A stretch of DNA of 64,000 bases. Origin: Aspidiotus rigidus. Lineage: Eukaryota; Arthropoda; Insecta; Hemiptera; Diaspididae. Each line of letters begins with the position of its first letter. Within the stretch, counting starts at the first letter, position 1. Of the stretch, positions 44,601 to 56,548 are shown piece by piece. The stretch is taken from positions 12,232,001 to 12,296,000 of the forward strand of contig JAVHKY010000011.1 of assembly GCA_035079385.1 (NCBI GenBank), written 5' to 3'. The position numbers and the translations under genes are program-made. The notes under the pieces are model-generated. The model searched no databases, was not told where the DNA came from, and saw only the letters and a program-made list of their open reading frames with translations.

Positions 44601-46011
44601 CCAAGTAAAAACGCATTCCATTACCGTACTCTCCAGGTACTCGTATTTCGTTGGCATTCAAATTTGAGAGCCGTCAAACGCACACCGACTGCTGACCTGT
44701 TCTCTTTATTTTTTTCATCTTCTTCTCATGACTAAAACTGCTGCCGAGTGCCGACACAGGGTACACATAACCGTGTAAGGCTTCGAACGTTGGAATAGTT
44801 TAAGTAACGCGTTCCACATTATTCCGCGTGCACGCAGCGAATAAAACCAAACATCCAGCCTACATCATGATTATTTGCAAACAAAAGATGGCATAAATGA
44901 AAGCTGGAAGAGCGAAAAAAATAAAATAAAAAAGGGGTAAGAAAGAAACACCAGAAATACTTGTCTGCTGTTATTCTTTCGCAAACGCGACCGCAGCCGC
45001 ATCCCATAATGGTAGGCCGTGTTACGCCCATTGTGTATACCTACACTCTATCCTTTATCAAAATAGCAATTCGGAATTCAAATCACAATCTGGACGAGCA
45101 GTTTAAAGATTATTGAGCTATGCGGTCGCATGAAAGAGACCGCCGAACCAAAACCGTCCACTTGTTATTCCAAGATCGCGGCTTCAGATAGCCGCAACCT
45201 TTTCCTTTGTACAGCCTATCGTTTCTCGAATGCCATTCATATATCGACCGCGTATTGTCTTCTGCAATGACTGACATCGATCATCGCGTAAGGAATGTCT
45301 AATTTTGTAGCGTTACAGGTATGGTTTAATCGTTCGTGCTTCCTTTTTATACTGCCACTGTAGAAATTGCTGTATCGAACGAGTTTATACTTATAACAAC
45401 TGTCACAGTAGGTAAAAAGTGGTTGATCTTTTGAGTGATCACCTCCTCTATAAGTCTTTAATGCCTATATCTAGTTTCTCACTTCCTTTTTAATCACGCA
45501 CTCCGAAGGAAAGGTAGATGGTCATCCTTTGTCTTGATAAACTCATCTTCGCCGTAAACGAGTTCCGGAAGTTTTGGCAAAATTGGCCCTCTGCAAAAAG
45601 ATCATCATACGCTCAGATAGATGTAACATGACGTCATATTTGCAGTTTTCAGAATCGGAGTACTTCTCCTTAAGCTCCACTATACTGGGCTATACAGTAT
45701 ACTTAGGCCTACTACTGGCCTTCACAGCCGTATCCACTTATAGTTTACAAGGATGAGGGGAGGTGGATTGAGCTCGCAAATTTCAGAGTCTTAAAGGAAG
45801 AAAAGGGATAGGTACGCATATAGGATTATCAGGAGATGGGGAAACTCGCGAGATTGATGTGAACACGCAAATTTTGGAGTTAGGGACCCGGATTCAGAAC
45901 TCTCGGCACTCGCAGATTTCAGAATCATGTCTAGGGTTCCTTTCCGGGGATGGGAAGGGGGATGAGAACTCGCTTTTTTTGGAATAAGGAGCTAGGGTTC
46001 AGCAAATTAAG
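41616..46011. other. No gene seen
   Basis: TATACTAGGCCTA-like words at 41640-41780 and 45690-45725 recall other repeats in the window. Open frames (for example 42141-42389, 43644-43931) have no motif. A G-rich, GATGGGGA-containing stretch at 45750-45960 shows loose repetition ('actcgc', 'gcaaatttcagagtc'). Confidence 0.4.
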
Positions 46012-46670
46012 ATGAAATATGTCACTCATAACCAATTGTGGAAAGGAGAATGTTTCACCAAAACATTGCTGGGGCCTTCCTTGCTGACAGATTGTTGTGA
46101 GTCATCACCAGAAAACCTCTTTGAAAGTCTAAAAAATATTTCAAGATATTTTCTACGTTTGGATATGATTTTGACTGGTGGGAGAATATCCTGCCTCCTG
46201 ATAAATTTTTCGGACACTTGGAGAGATTTTCCTGTGACAGGTCACATATACAAGTTGTGCCAGATTTACCGTCCTATAGAGGTACCTTCCGTAGTCGCTT
46301 GGGACTTCGTGTTTTCTTTGTCTGTAAAAGTGTTTCTGGAATCCTCTTTTGATGTCATAGGGTTATTTCCCAACATTCCCCTTGAACGCACCAATCACTA
46401 CACCCTACATATGATAGCTGAGATGAATGTTCATAATGGCACCACTAAGGAATTCGAGTCATCCTCAGACTTTGTCTCCACGTCAATATATGTGTTCTTT
46501 CAGGATTGAGCTTATCAAATTCTTCGCGGAAGTGGGGGTCCCTGTCGGTTCACTCCTAGGCTCCCAGACGGGCGAGCTGTTTCTGGACCTCTTGATGGCT
46601 GAGACTCTTGATGCGGGGTGTTGTGATTTGTATCTCGTGGTTTGCCATGGATCGTACGAGATTTGAAGAC
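46012..46670 (+). pseudogene. Penelope-like element reverse transcriptase relic 1
   Basis: Frame one ends ...SSFDVIGLFPNIPLE (about 46340-46390), the PLE reverse transcriptase motif that normally reads SFDV-x-SLFTNIP, followed by KEFESSSDF and VFFQD and a stop. A second frame (46500-46620) continues with EVGVPVGSLLGSQTGEL and FLDLLMAE, the GVP-x-GSP-type motif 4 region. A frameshift and stop at 46507 break the gene. The catalytic YxDD box is not found. It is a paralogue of the relic at 48.1 kb, sharing 'aaggaattcgagtcatcctc' and 'gtgttctttcaggattgagc'. Confidence 0.72.
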
Positions 46671-48104
46671 TTGACCTAGCAGGGAAATCACAACAAGTTT
46701 TGAGGGAGTTTAAGAAAGAAAATCGGTTTTTAAGTCAACAAATATTAATTTAAATAAATCTAAATCTGTACAACGAATTAATTTTGTTAAACTACGTGGT
46801 GTAGATTCTTGATTTGTTTTCCTCATCTTGAAGTTCCTAACGGACAGAAAACGAAAGAAGTCCGTCAGTCTACATCTGGTAGAGTAAATACTAATTCAGA
46901 AAGACCTTAACGTAATCTAAAGATGGTTACTAAAGAAGAGTCAGAGGCGCTTAGTGGAGGTTGCATTCAAATAATAGGTAGATTCAATTTCGACTTGACC
47001 AAAGCTATCTTCACCGAAGACGAAAGTTGTCTGAGTCATATTTGAAGATATAAATTTAGAGATACACGACAATGATCTTGCAGAAGTCTTTTAGAGTTGG
47101 TAGATCAAAACAAGAATATACGTTCACGAAATGGATCAGAAAATTAGTACTTACAAAAGCGATCGCTCCTCCTTCTAAGGTGAAGGTGGTCTCTTCGTTT
47201 CCAATTCCCATGATAAGAATTTGATAGAATCTACTATGTCATTTTCCGAGAGAATTCGACGGAGTCTACTTTTAGGGTAAATTGGTAGTGTTTTAATGAT
47301 ATCAATAAATAAATTGCTTAGGAATTGTTTGTGTCGAGATGCCAATTATTTCAGTGGAAAGGAGGTCGAGAAAAGAAATGGTTTAGCCTATTTAGGCTAA
47401 GTCGAATAATTGATGTAAATAATCGAGTATTTCGACACGGGGCACCCCTTCGTCGGACATCCTTAAGGGTCTGAGACATATATGTTATTGTTGACTTTGA
47501 GTTTTACCTTGCTCGACGGTGTCTCGACCTCAAATCATCTTGGATCTAGAGTCGATGCACAATCACCCCTTCCCCCCGACTTGTGGTATTCTATCTGTTT
47601 GGTGACTTTGCTATTCGCAAACAGAATGCGAGTCATCCAATTATTTTAGACCATTGCAATGCAGCACAATTTTTATGACCTCAATTCTGAAATTCCAATA
47701 GAATTGGTGCAAGTCTCTATTGATGAATGACGTACAATAAGTCCAAGGGTATCGATTCTAATCTCAGTGGTGCCATAAAGCTCGTTAGTTCCAAATTCAG
47801 CAGCCACGTCCGCGAAGTAAGAATAGTTCAAATCATAATGCCCCGGAGCAGGGGTAAGCAGGTTATGCTCGTGCCGAACTCCGTGCCCCTAGAATTTATG
47901 GACTTCCTAAGCTTCATAGCCGGGGCTTCGATAAAGCCCATCGTACCCACAATGCCTTCCCCACTTATCGGTTGAAATCATTCCTGGACGTCCGATTAAA
48001 AAAGAGTCCACTTTTTTCACATCGAAACGCTCGGTTTCCAGCTCCTTCGAACTTGCTGGAAAATTTTGCGATGTAAATACTGACGTCATTTGTGATTAGA
48101 ACAT
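46671..48104. other. No gene seen
   Basis: Unique-looking DNA between two PLE relics. The phrase 'ggggcacccCttcgtcgga' at 47438 resembles 48376, so it may be further PLE debris. Frames are short and unrecognised. Confidence 0.4.
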
Positions 48105-48760
48105 CTCTTTTGATATTATAGGCTTATTTTGCAACATCCCCCCTCAAGCCACCATTCACTACGCACTGGATAAGATATCTGAGGTGAATATTCATGGTAA
48201 CCTCACTAAGGAGTTCGAGTCATCCTCGACTTTGTCTCCACTTCAATGTGTGTTCTTTCAGGATTGAGCTTTTCAGAATCCCGGAAGAAGTGGGGGTCCC
48301 TATTGGTTCGCACCCAGGCTCCTACACGGACGATCTGTCTCTGGACCTCGTGGAGGCCGAGATTCTAGATTCAGGGCACCCTCTCGTCGGACGTGTTCTT
48401 TACTGGCACCGTTACGCTGATGACGCACTGTGCCTTTGGAACTGGTTGGAGACTGCCGTACACGAGTTTCTATCTCTCCTTAATTCTCGCTATCTGAGCG
48501 TGAAATTCGCCTTGGAAATGGGGAAGACCTAGGTGAACTTCTTCGACCTCCACATCTCCGGATGGACACACCTCTGGCTCTACATGCAGGAAAACGACAT
48601 CCTCCGATCTTTACATCGATTCTTCTTCCTTTTGTCATCCTTGTCGCAAGGAAGTCCCGTCTCCTTCTTAAATGTGCCTCCTCTCACCGTGAACTCAACC
48701 CCATAGAAGTTCTCTCCCTTCGTGTCGAAAAGCTAGTTCAGGAAAAACTGAGTTAAGGAA
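48105..48760 (+). pseudogene. Penelope-like element reverse transcriptase relic 2
   Basis: Reads in successive frames DIIGLFCNIPP, then KEFESSSTLSPL, EVGVPIGSHPG, DLSLDLVEAEIL, YWHRYADDALCLW and VHEFLSLLNSRYLSVKFALEMG, and after a shift CRKTTSSDLYIDSSSFCHP and CRKE. These follow the PLE RT order: NIP box, GVPIGSP, the YxDD catalytic box (RYADD), the FL-x-LN / IKFTLE segment, and the YRK-x-TSTD-x-YI-x-x-SFHP-x-HK block. Stops after VFFQD and after EMGKT and at least two frameshifts show it is dead. No GIY-YIG domain follows within this fragment. Confidence 0.82.
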
Positions 48761-49024
48761 GGTACCTGAAGGTATTAAAAGAGAGTTGACGGATAATTTT
48801 ATGTCAGTCAACGGTATTCTTTGACGGTATGAGCGAAGCAATCGATTTGATGCTTAGAAACGCGGTTAATAGTCCCTATTTCTCCCTGTAAAAACCAGAG
48901 ACAATGCCGAATCAGATACTAAGAAAAGAACAGAAAATTTGAAATACTGACGTATAAATATTTTTTAAATTATGACGATTGGTTCTGAAATCAGTTGTGT
49001 ATACCTGGTTCCGGGATCCCACTG
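48761..49024. other. No gene seen
   Basis: Flank of the PLE relic; nothing recognisable. Confidence 0.4.
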
Positions 49025-49179
49025 GCCAGTGGCGGTAGGGAGAGGATAGAGGGGGTGGACAACTACGGTCCAGAGGCCGGGTCTTGAAATTTTTCTGCTC
49101 ATCAGCTTTGAGAGTGAATTTTGATCCTCAGGGGAGATTTATCCCCCTCATTTCTCCTGGCTTTGCTACTGCCACTGGC
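49025..49179. mobile_element. 155-bp MITE with GCCAGTGGCGGTAG ends
   Basis: Starts GCCAGTGGCGGTAG and ends CTACTGCCACTGGC, perfect except for one unpaired base. Such short GC-containing inverted ends around a small AT-normal core are typical of MITEs. No clear target duplication is seen. It carries no frame. Confidence 0.65.
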
Positions 49180-50919
49180 TGTCTTCACACTTCACAACCT
49201 TTTCTAAGATGTGAATTAACTATGCATAACTACCGATTGAGCTTGGATTGAAATTGTACCTTGAGTGAACTATGTCTGGATAACCTGTGTTCATGATACG
49301 ATCTCGTTCCCCAGATTCACTGAGGTTCAACGAAGATACGGAACGAAGAAGCCTTTATCTGTTACAACAATTGTGCGAATGGTTCGTTATGAAGCTTACA
49401 ACACATGTGAAATGGATTCTAAAACAAGGACTTCACAATTGATAACCGAGTTATACCTCTCCTAATAATAGGTGTTAATGATTAGTAAAACCACGTAAGT
49501 ACAATCCCGTATTTGCTTTTCCTCGATCTCTACATTTTTATGGAAACGGTCGTTTACACATAGCCACAGTTGAGTAAACGGAACATACACGGCAATGTTC
49601 TCTTTAGCACGTTTTCCTGGTAAACAAGACTAAAGACAAGAAACTAACAAGTGACACGTTCAAAGAAAGTAAATTTAGCGGCGTGTCAATTTCAGATTTA
49701 TGTTGGCTATGCTGTGTGAGCTGCACGCACTGTGCACACCAGTCTTGGTGTGTTTTTCATTCGTTTTAAATCAAATACGTCGAATTTTTCTCTCCCCGGG
49801 TTTTTTCCTTTTCCTTCTTTTTTTTTTTCTCCATTTTAAAATAATATAATAATAATTCTTCAGCGTCTGACATCGTGTAAATATCGCGTATGTGTACGAA
49901 TAGGTACTCCATATGATACACGTACCCTACATAATATGTGTACAAAACTCGATGAATTATATTTACCAGATAACAAACGCAGTATGTACACGCTTTTAAA
50001 AATTTATGGTCCTTCCTCCTTCTGACATGAACTCATATTTCTGTGACAACGAAACCAGAAGTTGATATTGTTATACCAGCGAAAGGTAGTACAATAATCT
50101 AGATTACCACTTTTATTATATATACGGTATCGAAGGCACACTTGCACTCTAACGTACATATCCTGGATTCGCTGTAATTATTCAGGCGTTAAGTTTACTT
50201 TGTTCATTACCTCGTAACTAATCATCAACGCCAAGGAGGGTGCAGAGCCATCATGAGCCTGCAGGCGAGCGTACCTTCTACCGAACATACATGAGGAATC
50301 TTCGCTAAATATACCCTTTCGTATAATCTATTTATCGAGGTGCAGACAGGAAAACGAACGGCTAATAATAACGAGAATATAATTTATACTTTATCTACCG
50401 CTAAAACGTTTTCATTTTACTCGGAATTAGAATGTTATACGCGGCATTTTATTCTTTGATCGTGTATTTTATTGGCTGGTTCGCATCTCGGCTCGGAATC
50501 ATCTCCGCGCGAAGAACATTGCATTGGCGAAAAAAGTTGAGACGCACTATTTTACGATAAAATCTCCAATGAAGTACCGTAGGTAGTGAATTTCGCTCGA
50601 AAGTCTTAACAACCGGTTTTGATTCGACGAATTTCAGAAATTGAATGCGAAAAGATCGTGTAATAAATGCCCAGTGATCGGCCCCTTTGCCGAAGGGAAT
50701 GATTCGTGATTTGAATCGCTGCGGTTTTCGGTGATTAGATGTTGACTCGTTAAGCACGAACTATTGTCAGATTGATGTTTGCAAATTCGATAATAGCAGA
50801 GGAAAGTAAACGAGGTTCATTTCAGAGGAAATCGGAATAGCGAAAAATAAAAGAATACTCAAAAGGGAGAATAAATGATGCAAAAACCGCAGGAAAATTG
50901 AAACGTCGAGGGCTTTCGG
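49180..50919. other. No gene seen
   Basis: AT-rich, low-copy DNA; a T-rich run at 49800-49860. Frames such as 50449-50757 (minus) have no motif. Confidence 0.45.
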
Positions 50920-51262
50920 TTAATAAAGCATCTTTGAGACTGAAATGAAAGCAGCTGACAAGACGGAGGAGAGAAATAAAATATTAAGATTGGCCAAACG
51001 AGTAGTCGCGTCAGGAATGTACGAGTTAAGTACAGTAATATTATCGGTGTTGAGATGACGTATCATCTCTATGTGATCGAGGGCAATACGATTGCGGTAG
51101 GAACTCTCCTTATGGAGGAGCCTTTCCGATCCCTCACGGAAACTGTGGTCGCTGTTTATTGAATGATCAGCCAAAGCTGATTCCACTAAGTATCCCTTAT
51201 TCCGAGAATTCGGCTGCTCAGCTACTCTCACCTTCATCAGGCGGCTGGTCTCACCAATATAA
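50920..51262 (-). pseudogene. Penelope-like element GIY-YIG endonuclease (degraded)
   Basis: Minus frame reads GFYIGETSRLMKVRVAEQPN, then VESALADHSINSDHSFREG and ERLLHKESSYRNRIALDHIE. This is the YIG-x-T, R-V and ADH portion of the GIY-YIG nuclease seen at the C-terminus of PLEs, and it resembles the fragment at 22.2-22.4 kb (SAFADHLIESGHNF). It lies directly 3' of the RT C-terminal piece (51269-51871), one frame away, as in a normal PLE. The canonical GIY half is not recognisable. Confidence 0.75.
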
Positions 51263-51268
51263 AAGCCT

Positions 51269-51950
51269 CTACGATCGCTTCATTTCGCTCCTCTCATCAA
51301 CGGGTACGGGGTCCTTCAGCCTCCCAAACAACCCTTTAACAGTGGTAGGGTTGTAAAAAGCTGGTCTGAAACTAAACGGGTGGAGGGCCGCCCGACCCAA
51401 TTGGAGAGACAACTTTCTCAGGAAAAGGAGACTGATCGAACGCATACGATGATGAAGGATCGTGTCTTGGGCGAAGGAGGTGGTGGAATTAAGAATGCTC
51501 CTATTAGGTTTCCTCCGAACCACCTCATTCACTCTGGCCAAGTGTTTTATTGTCAGTAATTCTTTCTTGAAGGCAGTTTGACACAAAGGAATACGAGTCA
51601 GTCTGTGAACTAGACTATTAAAAGCAGCCATCTTATGAGCAATAGGACAGAATGACGCTCCGTGCACGAAAACATCGGTCGTAGTATCTTTCCTGTATAC
51701 TCCAAACTCATGGATACCGTCTATTACAGAGATCAATGAATCCAAAAAGTTAATGGAAGATACCCCTATTTCCAAAGTAAATTTTATGGAAGGGTACAAG
51801 GAATTAAGATACTTCAGAAACTCACTAAGGAGATCTGGAGGACCAGTCCACGTGCAGAGAATGTTACACAACGGGATGAAACGCCATGCTAGGTGGCCAA
51901 AATTCTAATTTTCGACTGAATGCCTAATGAAGATCAACTAAGGGGTTTTT
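51269..51950 (-). pseudogene. Penelope-like element RT C-terminal part
   Basis: The open minus stretch reads GPPDLLSEFLKYLNSLYPSI, KFTLEIGVSSINFLDSLISV, FGVYRKDTTTDVFVHGASFC and ATHK-like IAHKMAAFNSLVHRLTRIPL, followed by a basic segment. This is the PLE block FL-x-LN, IKFTLE, FLDL and YRK-TTTD that follows the catalytic box. Just upstream the sequence is degenerate (RFIPLCNILCTW where YVDD-x-x-x-x-W is expected), so the active site is lost. About 200 codons are still open, which makes this the best preserved PLE piece on this strand. Confidence 0.85.
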
Positions 51951-52250
51951 GTGGGCGTAGAATTCGATTTTCCAGTCAGATTTATGATTGGGTCATTTTT
52001 TCTCAAAGTTTGAAGCCTTTATCTGGGGTTTATGAACAGAAGTTTAACTGATCAAGAGCAACAGTTTATTAAAGTCGTCTAAGGGGTAATCAAGATCGTA
52101 GAATTCGAATTTTCAGTCAGATTTATGATTGGATAATTTTTTCTCAAAGTCTTGGATCATTTTTGTTCCAAGTTTGAAGCTTTTACTTGGACTTCGTGTA
52201 CAAAAAGTATACTTACTAAGAGAAGAAGTTTATGAACATCATCTAAGGGG
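51951..52250. repeat. Two direct repeats of about 130 bp inside the PLE
   Basis: 'tagaattcgattttccagtc' at 51958 and 'tagaattcgaattttcagtc' at 52100 begin two similar units (sharing 'agatttatgattgg', 'ttttttctcaaagt', 'tttgaagc', 'catctaagggg/gtctaagggg'). They separate the N- and C-terminal PLE pieces and are not coding. Confidence 0.75.
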
Positions 52251-52263
52251 CAGGCTTGACGAG

Positions 52264-52390
52264 AGGGGGGGGGGGGCAACTGGGGATTTTGTCCCCGGGC
52301 CCGGCTCTGTTAGGGGACCGCAGGGCCTCTATTTTCAAGGGGAGGGGGCGAATTTTTTTTTTAAGGGGGGGGGGGCCTGAAAGGGGATGT
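52264..52390. other. G-run rich stretch (possible G-quadruplex)
   Basis: Runs of 9 or more G at 52265 and 52368, with further G tracts between. Nothing coding is credible; the frames reading Gly-rich peptides are artefacts. Confidence 0.7.
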
Positions 52391-52670
52391 GGGGTTCGGA
52401 ACAAGGAGGGCTTTTTTCATGGCTGGAGTTTTGATAATAGCCTCACACTTGTTGATGACCTTTCTAACTTCTTTAACATGTTTAGGAAAACTGAAGTTCT
52501 CACTCTCTTTAGCACCACATTGCTGGAGTACTTCGTGGACCATTAAGCATAGACGGATTTCTCCATCACCACAACAGCATTGCCCTTATCAGCCTTAGTG
52601 ACGATTAAATCCTTCTCCTTAATCTTCCTCTTCAAGCCTTGGATCACTCCTCCCAATTCGTTACTCGTGC
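52391..52670 (-). pseudogene. Penelope-like element RT N-terminal part (ADKGNAVVVM motif)
   Basis: Minus strand reads LKRKIKEKDLIVTKADKGNA, then VVVMEKSVYA and a stop. 'I-x-KADKG-x-x-VV-x-x-x-x-x-Y' is the diagnostic N-terminal PLE reverse transcriptase motif. It lies in the right order and orientation relative to the C-terminal pieces at 50.9-51.9 kb, so all belong to one decayed PLE running from about 53.18 to 50.92 kb. Confidence 0.78.
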
Positions 52671-53180
52671 GAGGGAGGGGTTATTGCGGACTATTCCAGC
52701 AAAGACTTTTTGAGCATTAAAACCAGGACCAATTTTCACAGCGAGATCCGCAACAACATTCATCCATCTTGAGGCGAGGTAGACTGAATTTCAAACCTTT
52801 GTCAAGGAGGGCTGTTTCATCTCTATTAAATACCACCTGACTATTATTTATGCGGGGGGAGGGGATGGAATTTCTGAATGACAACACCGTCACCAACCCC
52901 TTTCTTTAGCCACATCAACCTTTTCAATCATTAGGGAAGATAACTTCCTATTTTTCTTCTCCTTCAAATTCACCTGAAACTAACGACACTTTTCATTGAC
53001 GTCACGCAAAAAGTGATCGAACTCGCGGGGGAGCTTGCCGGAGAGTCTCGAATGGACCATAAGGTTTAATCTAGTCGTAATATTATATTTACCATGCCAT
53101 CTCCACAATTCCGTTTTTATCCACTTCACCCTCATATAGTTTTCCAGTTTCTTGGTCGTGAACTTACAATCGGAGTAGAA
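52671..53180 (-). pseudogene. Penelope-like element 5' region
   Basis: Minus frame from about 53160 reads LENYMRVKWIKTELWRWHGK, LMVHSRLSGKLPREFDHFLR, a stop and NLKEKKNRKLSSLM. The pattern of basic, helical segments before a K-x-x-KL-x-x-L block resembles the N-terminal extension of PLE proteins. Identification rests mostly on position upstream of the ADKG motif. Confidence 0.5.
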
Positions 53181-53325
53181 CTGGAATTTTACGAACTTGT
53201 TTTTTTTTCGCTATTATGAATAACCGTAACTTTGAAGAACGTATCCGTTTTGTGAAAATCTGAATCTTGATTCATCTACTAGGCCATATTACCGCTCATG
53301 AGGTTATTGTGATCACAATCCTATT

Positions 53326-53582
53326 AGGGTGTCCACTTTTTCTCTGAAATGAACTTCCTTGAATCTTCCATGACTTTTCCCTGACTTTTTCAGGTTTTTC
53401 CAGACCATAATCTCCACTGAAGCAAGAACAACAAAAAAAAAGAGGAAAAACTGACGTATCTCAAAAAATTACCTGACTTTGGGTAAAATTCCCAAAATTG
53501 ACTTTTCCCTGACTTTTCCAGGTCTCACAAAATTCCCTGACTTTTCCCTGACTTCCAGATTTTCCAGACAAGTGGACACCCT
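53326..53582. mobile_element. 257-bp MITE with AGGGTGTCCACTT ends
   Basis: Begins AGGGTGTCCACTT and ends AAGTGGACACCCT, perfect 13-bp inverted ends. The interior repeats 'cctgacttttccctgact' and 'tttccaga' in both halves, making the arms partly palindromic over about 80 bp. No target duplication is clear. It is non-coding and of a type common in animal genomes. Confidence 0.8.
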
Positions 53583-56548
53583 GCATGATACTTCAGCTCC
53601 GAGGGCATGACGTTAATGGTCTCGCCAGTAAACACAGGAACACCAGTCGATCGCAATGACATAGAGTGAGGTTCTTTTGAAGAGAGGTTGCTATAGTAGA
53701 TTTAGACTTCATTATTCGAACCGGGCATCCGCTTGGATCGCTAACAACGCGCGTGATTCGTTCGAACCAGTAATGATACTTCTGCTGAAATGGAGGTATC
53801 AAAACTAAGGCCGTATATTGGAGAAAAATGAAAAATTTCATATTATCTCTTGAACGAAGCAGAATTGAACGTTTCGTCATCTCATATAATTTGTAGAACG
53901 TGCGTTTGTGGACATCTTCTGTCGGATATCAAGAAGCCAAATCTGTTTTCTTCAAGTGTTATTTCAATTTTTTCATTTTTCTCCCTTGTACGGACATAGT
54001 TTTGATACCTCTTACGATTTTTCCCTGCTTCCCCGCATTGCTAGCGCTGCTCGGTTCGAATATAGGCCTGATATACAGTATACTAGTCTTGTATTGGACT
54101 AAGAAGGTGGGTGGCATCGAAATCATACTAGACTTATAATATAGGCCTATAATGAAGGCTAAACTTACTATAGCGACCGAGTAGAGAATCGATATTTCGA
54201 CACAATCGACAGTCATAATATATCGATATAATCGAGATTAACATGTCTTTACACAGTATTTCTTTGCAAACGCCCAAAGACATGTGCATGATTTGATGTT
54301 TTTCCATGAAGTGGAGAAACTGACTTAAAAACTTTTTTCCCAGTTTCAAGATTGTGGTCACCCGGACATAGAATAGGGATCAGAAAATAAGTCGAAATGT
54401 AGACGTATGTATTTTGAAGACATGAACCCTGTCGACAATTTCACTCAAGGGGCTGAATGAAGGCTTTAACAAAGGCTAAATAGAAAAATCACAGAAATAT
54501 TGCTCTTTGTGTGATGTAAACAGTTGTATGGTACATGGAAAAATGTTGACATCTTCGAGTAATCGCTTCTGACGAATCCTTCCACAAAACAGATTCCTAC
54601 CAAGTCAGTTGCAAGTTGTGGCACATTAGCAATAAGTAGTTAAGTGTTTCGCACCCTGCAAGACATAATTCCATACTAAAAAAAGGGTGTGTAGACCCAT
54701 CAAGCCAATTTTAACATGGAATCTGGTTTTCCACGAGAAACAACCGCCATTCATCGTTCGTTCGGAACGTATCCTCTCTCTGTCTTCATTTGATAAAAGT
54801 TGTCGAAAAATTACAACCGAAGAGCGCATTTCCGGCGCAGAAAGAACAACGTTTTTCAATTTTGTATAAGTTACAAAACACCTAGAGATTTGTGGATCCC
54901 TTTTTTATTTCTTTTTTTGGTTTTTTGTATCCATATACTAGTTTTCTTTCGCCAGCAAAACTCTGTATGCATTGCATTTACGTTGTGGCTGTTGTTCACG
55001 TATATATGGAATAGTGTAATAATTTTTGAACAGCGAAACCCGAACCACAATTACGATAAATCTTAATCTCGAGAGCGAGAAGGAGGAAGAAAAAGGAGAA
55101 AAAAGTAACTATATTGTTGATGTAAACACGATGATTGGTGAATATACACATACAAGCGCGTAATATACTATAGTCGTTTCTATTTTATAGCACCGGTTGC
55201 CCCATTGAACGGCGAGCAAAAATATCCAACGGATAATTTAATATGTTTAGGCGAGAGAAACGCGAGCTTTTCTACTTCGGCTTCGTGGCTCTGCTTGAAG
55301 AATGAAAAACGAGCGCAGACGGTATTAAATCATAAAAATATTACCGCTTCGCTTATTCGGATTAGGAACCTTTCTTTTTTCCTTAAATACTCGTAGAGTA
55401 TGAGGTTTTAATTCGCGGATGTTTATGTCTACACGAGATAGAGGATGAAGGAATATGAGGAATTAACATTTTCTTTTTCTTTTTTTATTAGGTAATAAGT
55501 CAACATCTTCCTGTTTATAACCAACGATAACCTCTTTCGACCTCCAAGAACTGCCTCTCTTCTCGATGAGAACACACGCGAAGGAAGTTTTTTCCTATCT
55601 GCCTGCTGTACGTTCATTATTCTAAATTAAAAAATTATAAGTTAGCAACTTTTTTACAACTCCCATAACACTGTATATATAACGATGGTGATAATTAAAT
55701 GTCATGCTCGGTTATTTCACCGGGAGAAACCATGAGTAACTTCAGGTTTAGCAACGACAACCTTTAGTGATGAAGTAGTCGGTTAACAAAATATACAGAT
55801 AGATGTATAAGATCAACTGTTGATAAATAGTCATGAATTTTGCTTTTCTAGGGAATATACGAGTAACTTGAGATTATCTTTATGAATATTAGTAGTAGCG
55901 TCAGGGAAATCGGAGTCAATATTCGAGTCAATAGTCTCATACACTCTTAGTCTCTGTAAAATTTGTCGAAAATTAATCTGTACTCGGGTAGATGGACTTT
56001 ATTTGATTTACGCAGTTTGTTACTATAAAACGCACTAAGTATTCTTCTTGCATTTCAAACTCTTAGGGTAACGTAGTTCTCATTTCCTTCGAATGAGTTT
56101 TCGCAATTTTATCGAATCTATTTAGCTTCAAGGATACTAATCGTCATTTGCGTTTGGTACTGCTAAAGATAAGTTCAGACAGATTTAGGCATCAAAATTT
56201 CGTCCTCATAAGCTGATCCCCACTTCCAGGTTTTCCTAATCACAGAGTCCAAATGGACTACCCTCTCATCGCATTGGTCACCCTCTACTGAATACAAAGT
56301 TGAAGAGTTTTTCAACTTATATAGTACGTTAGGCCATCTAGTATAGCTTTTCTAGTACTTTTGTTGGAGCCACATGGCCGCGCGGATGACTTCGACCAAA
56401 TTAGAAGGGTTGGATAATTTTTGGATCAATAGAGACTTGGGAAATTACACGCTGGAAGAGTGCGAGATGCTTTCATGGAGACTTGAAAAAATTTCCAAAG
56501 AAGAGCTGGTGGAAGATTAATTACAAGCGATCCAAAGGGAGGGAGTCT
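53583..56548. other. No gene seen
   Basis: Several short frames, none with a recognisable motif. TATACTAG/AGGCCTATA words occur at 54060-54150. The rest looks like ordinary AT-rich intergenic DNA. Confidence 0.4.
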
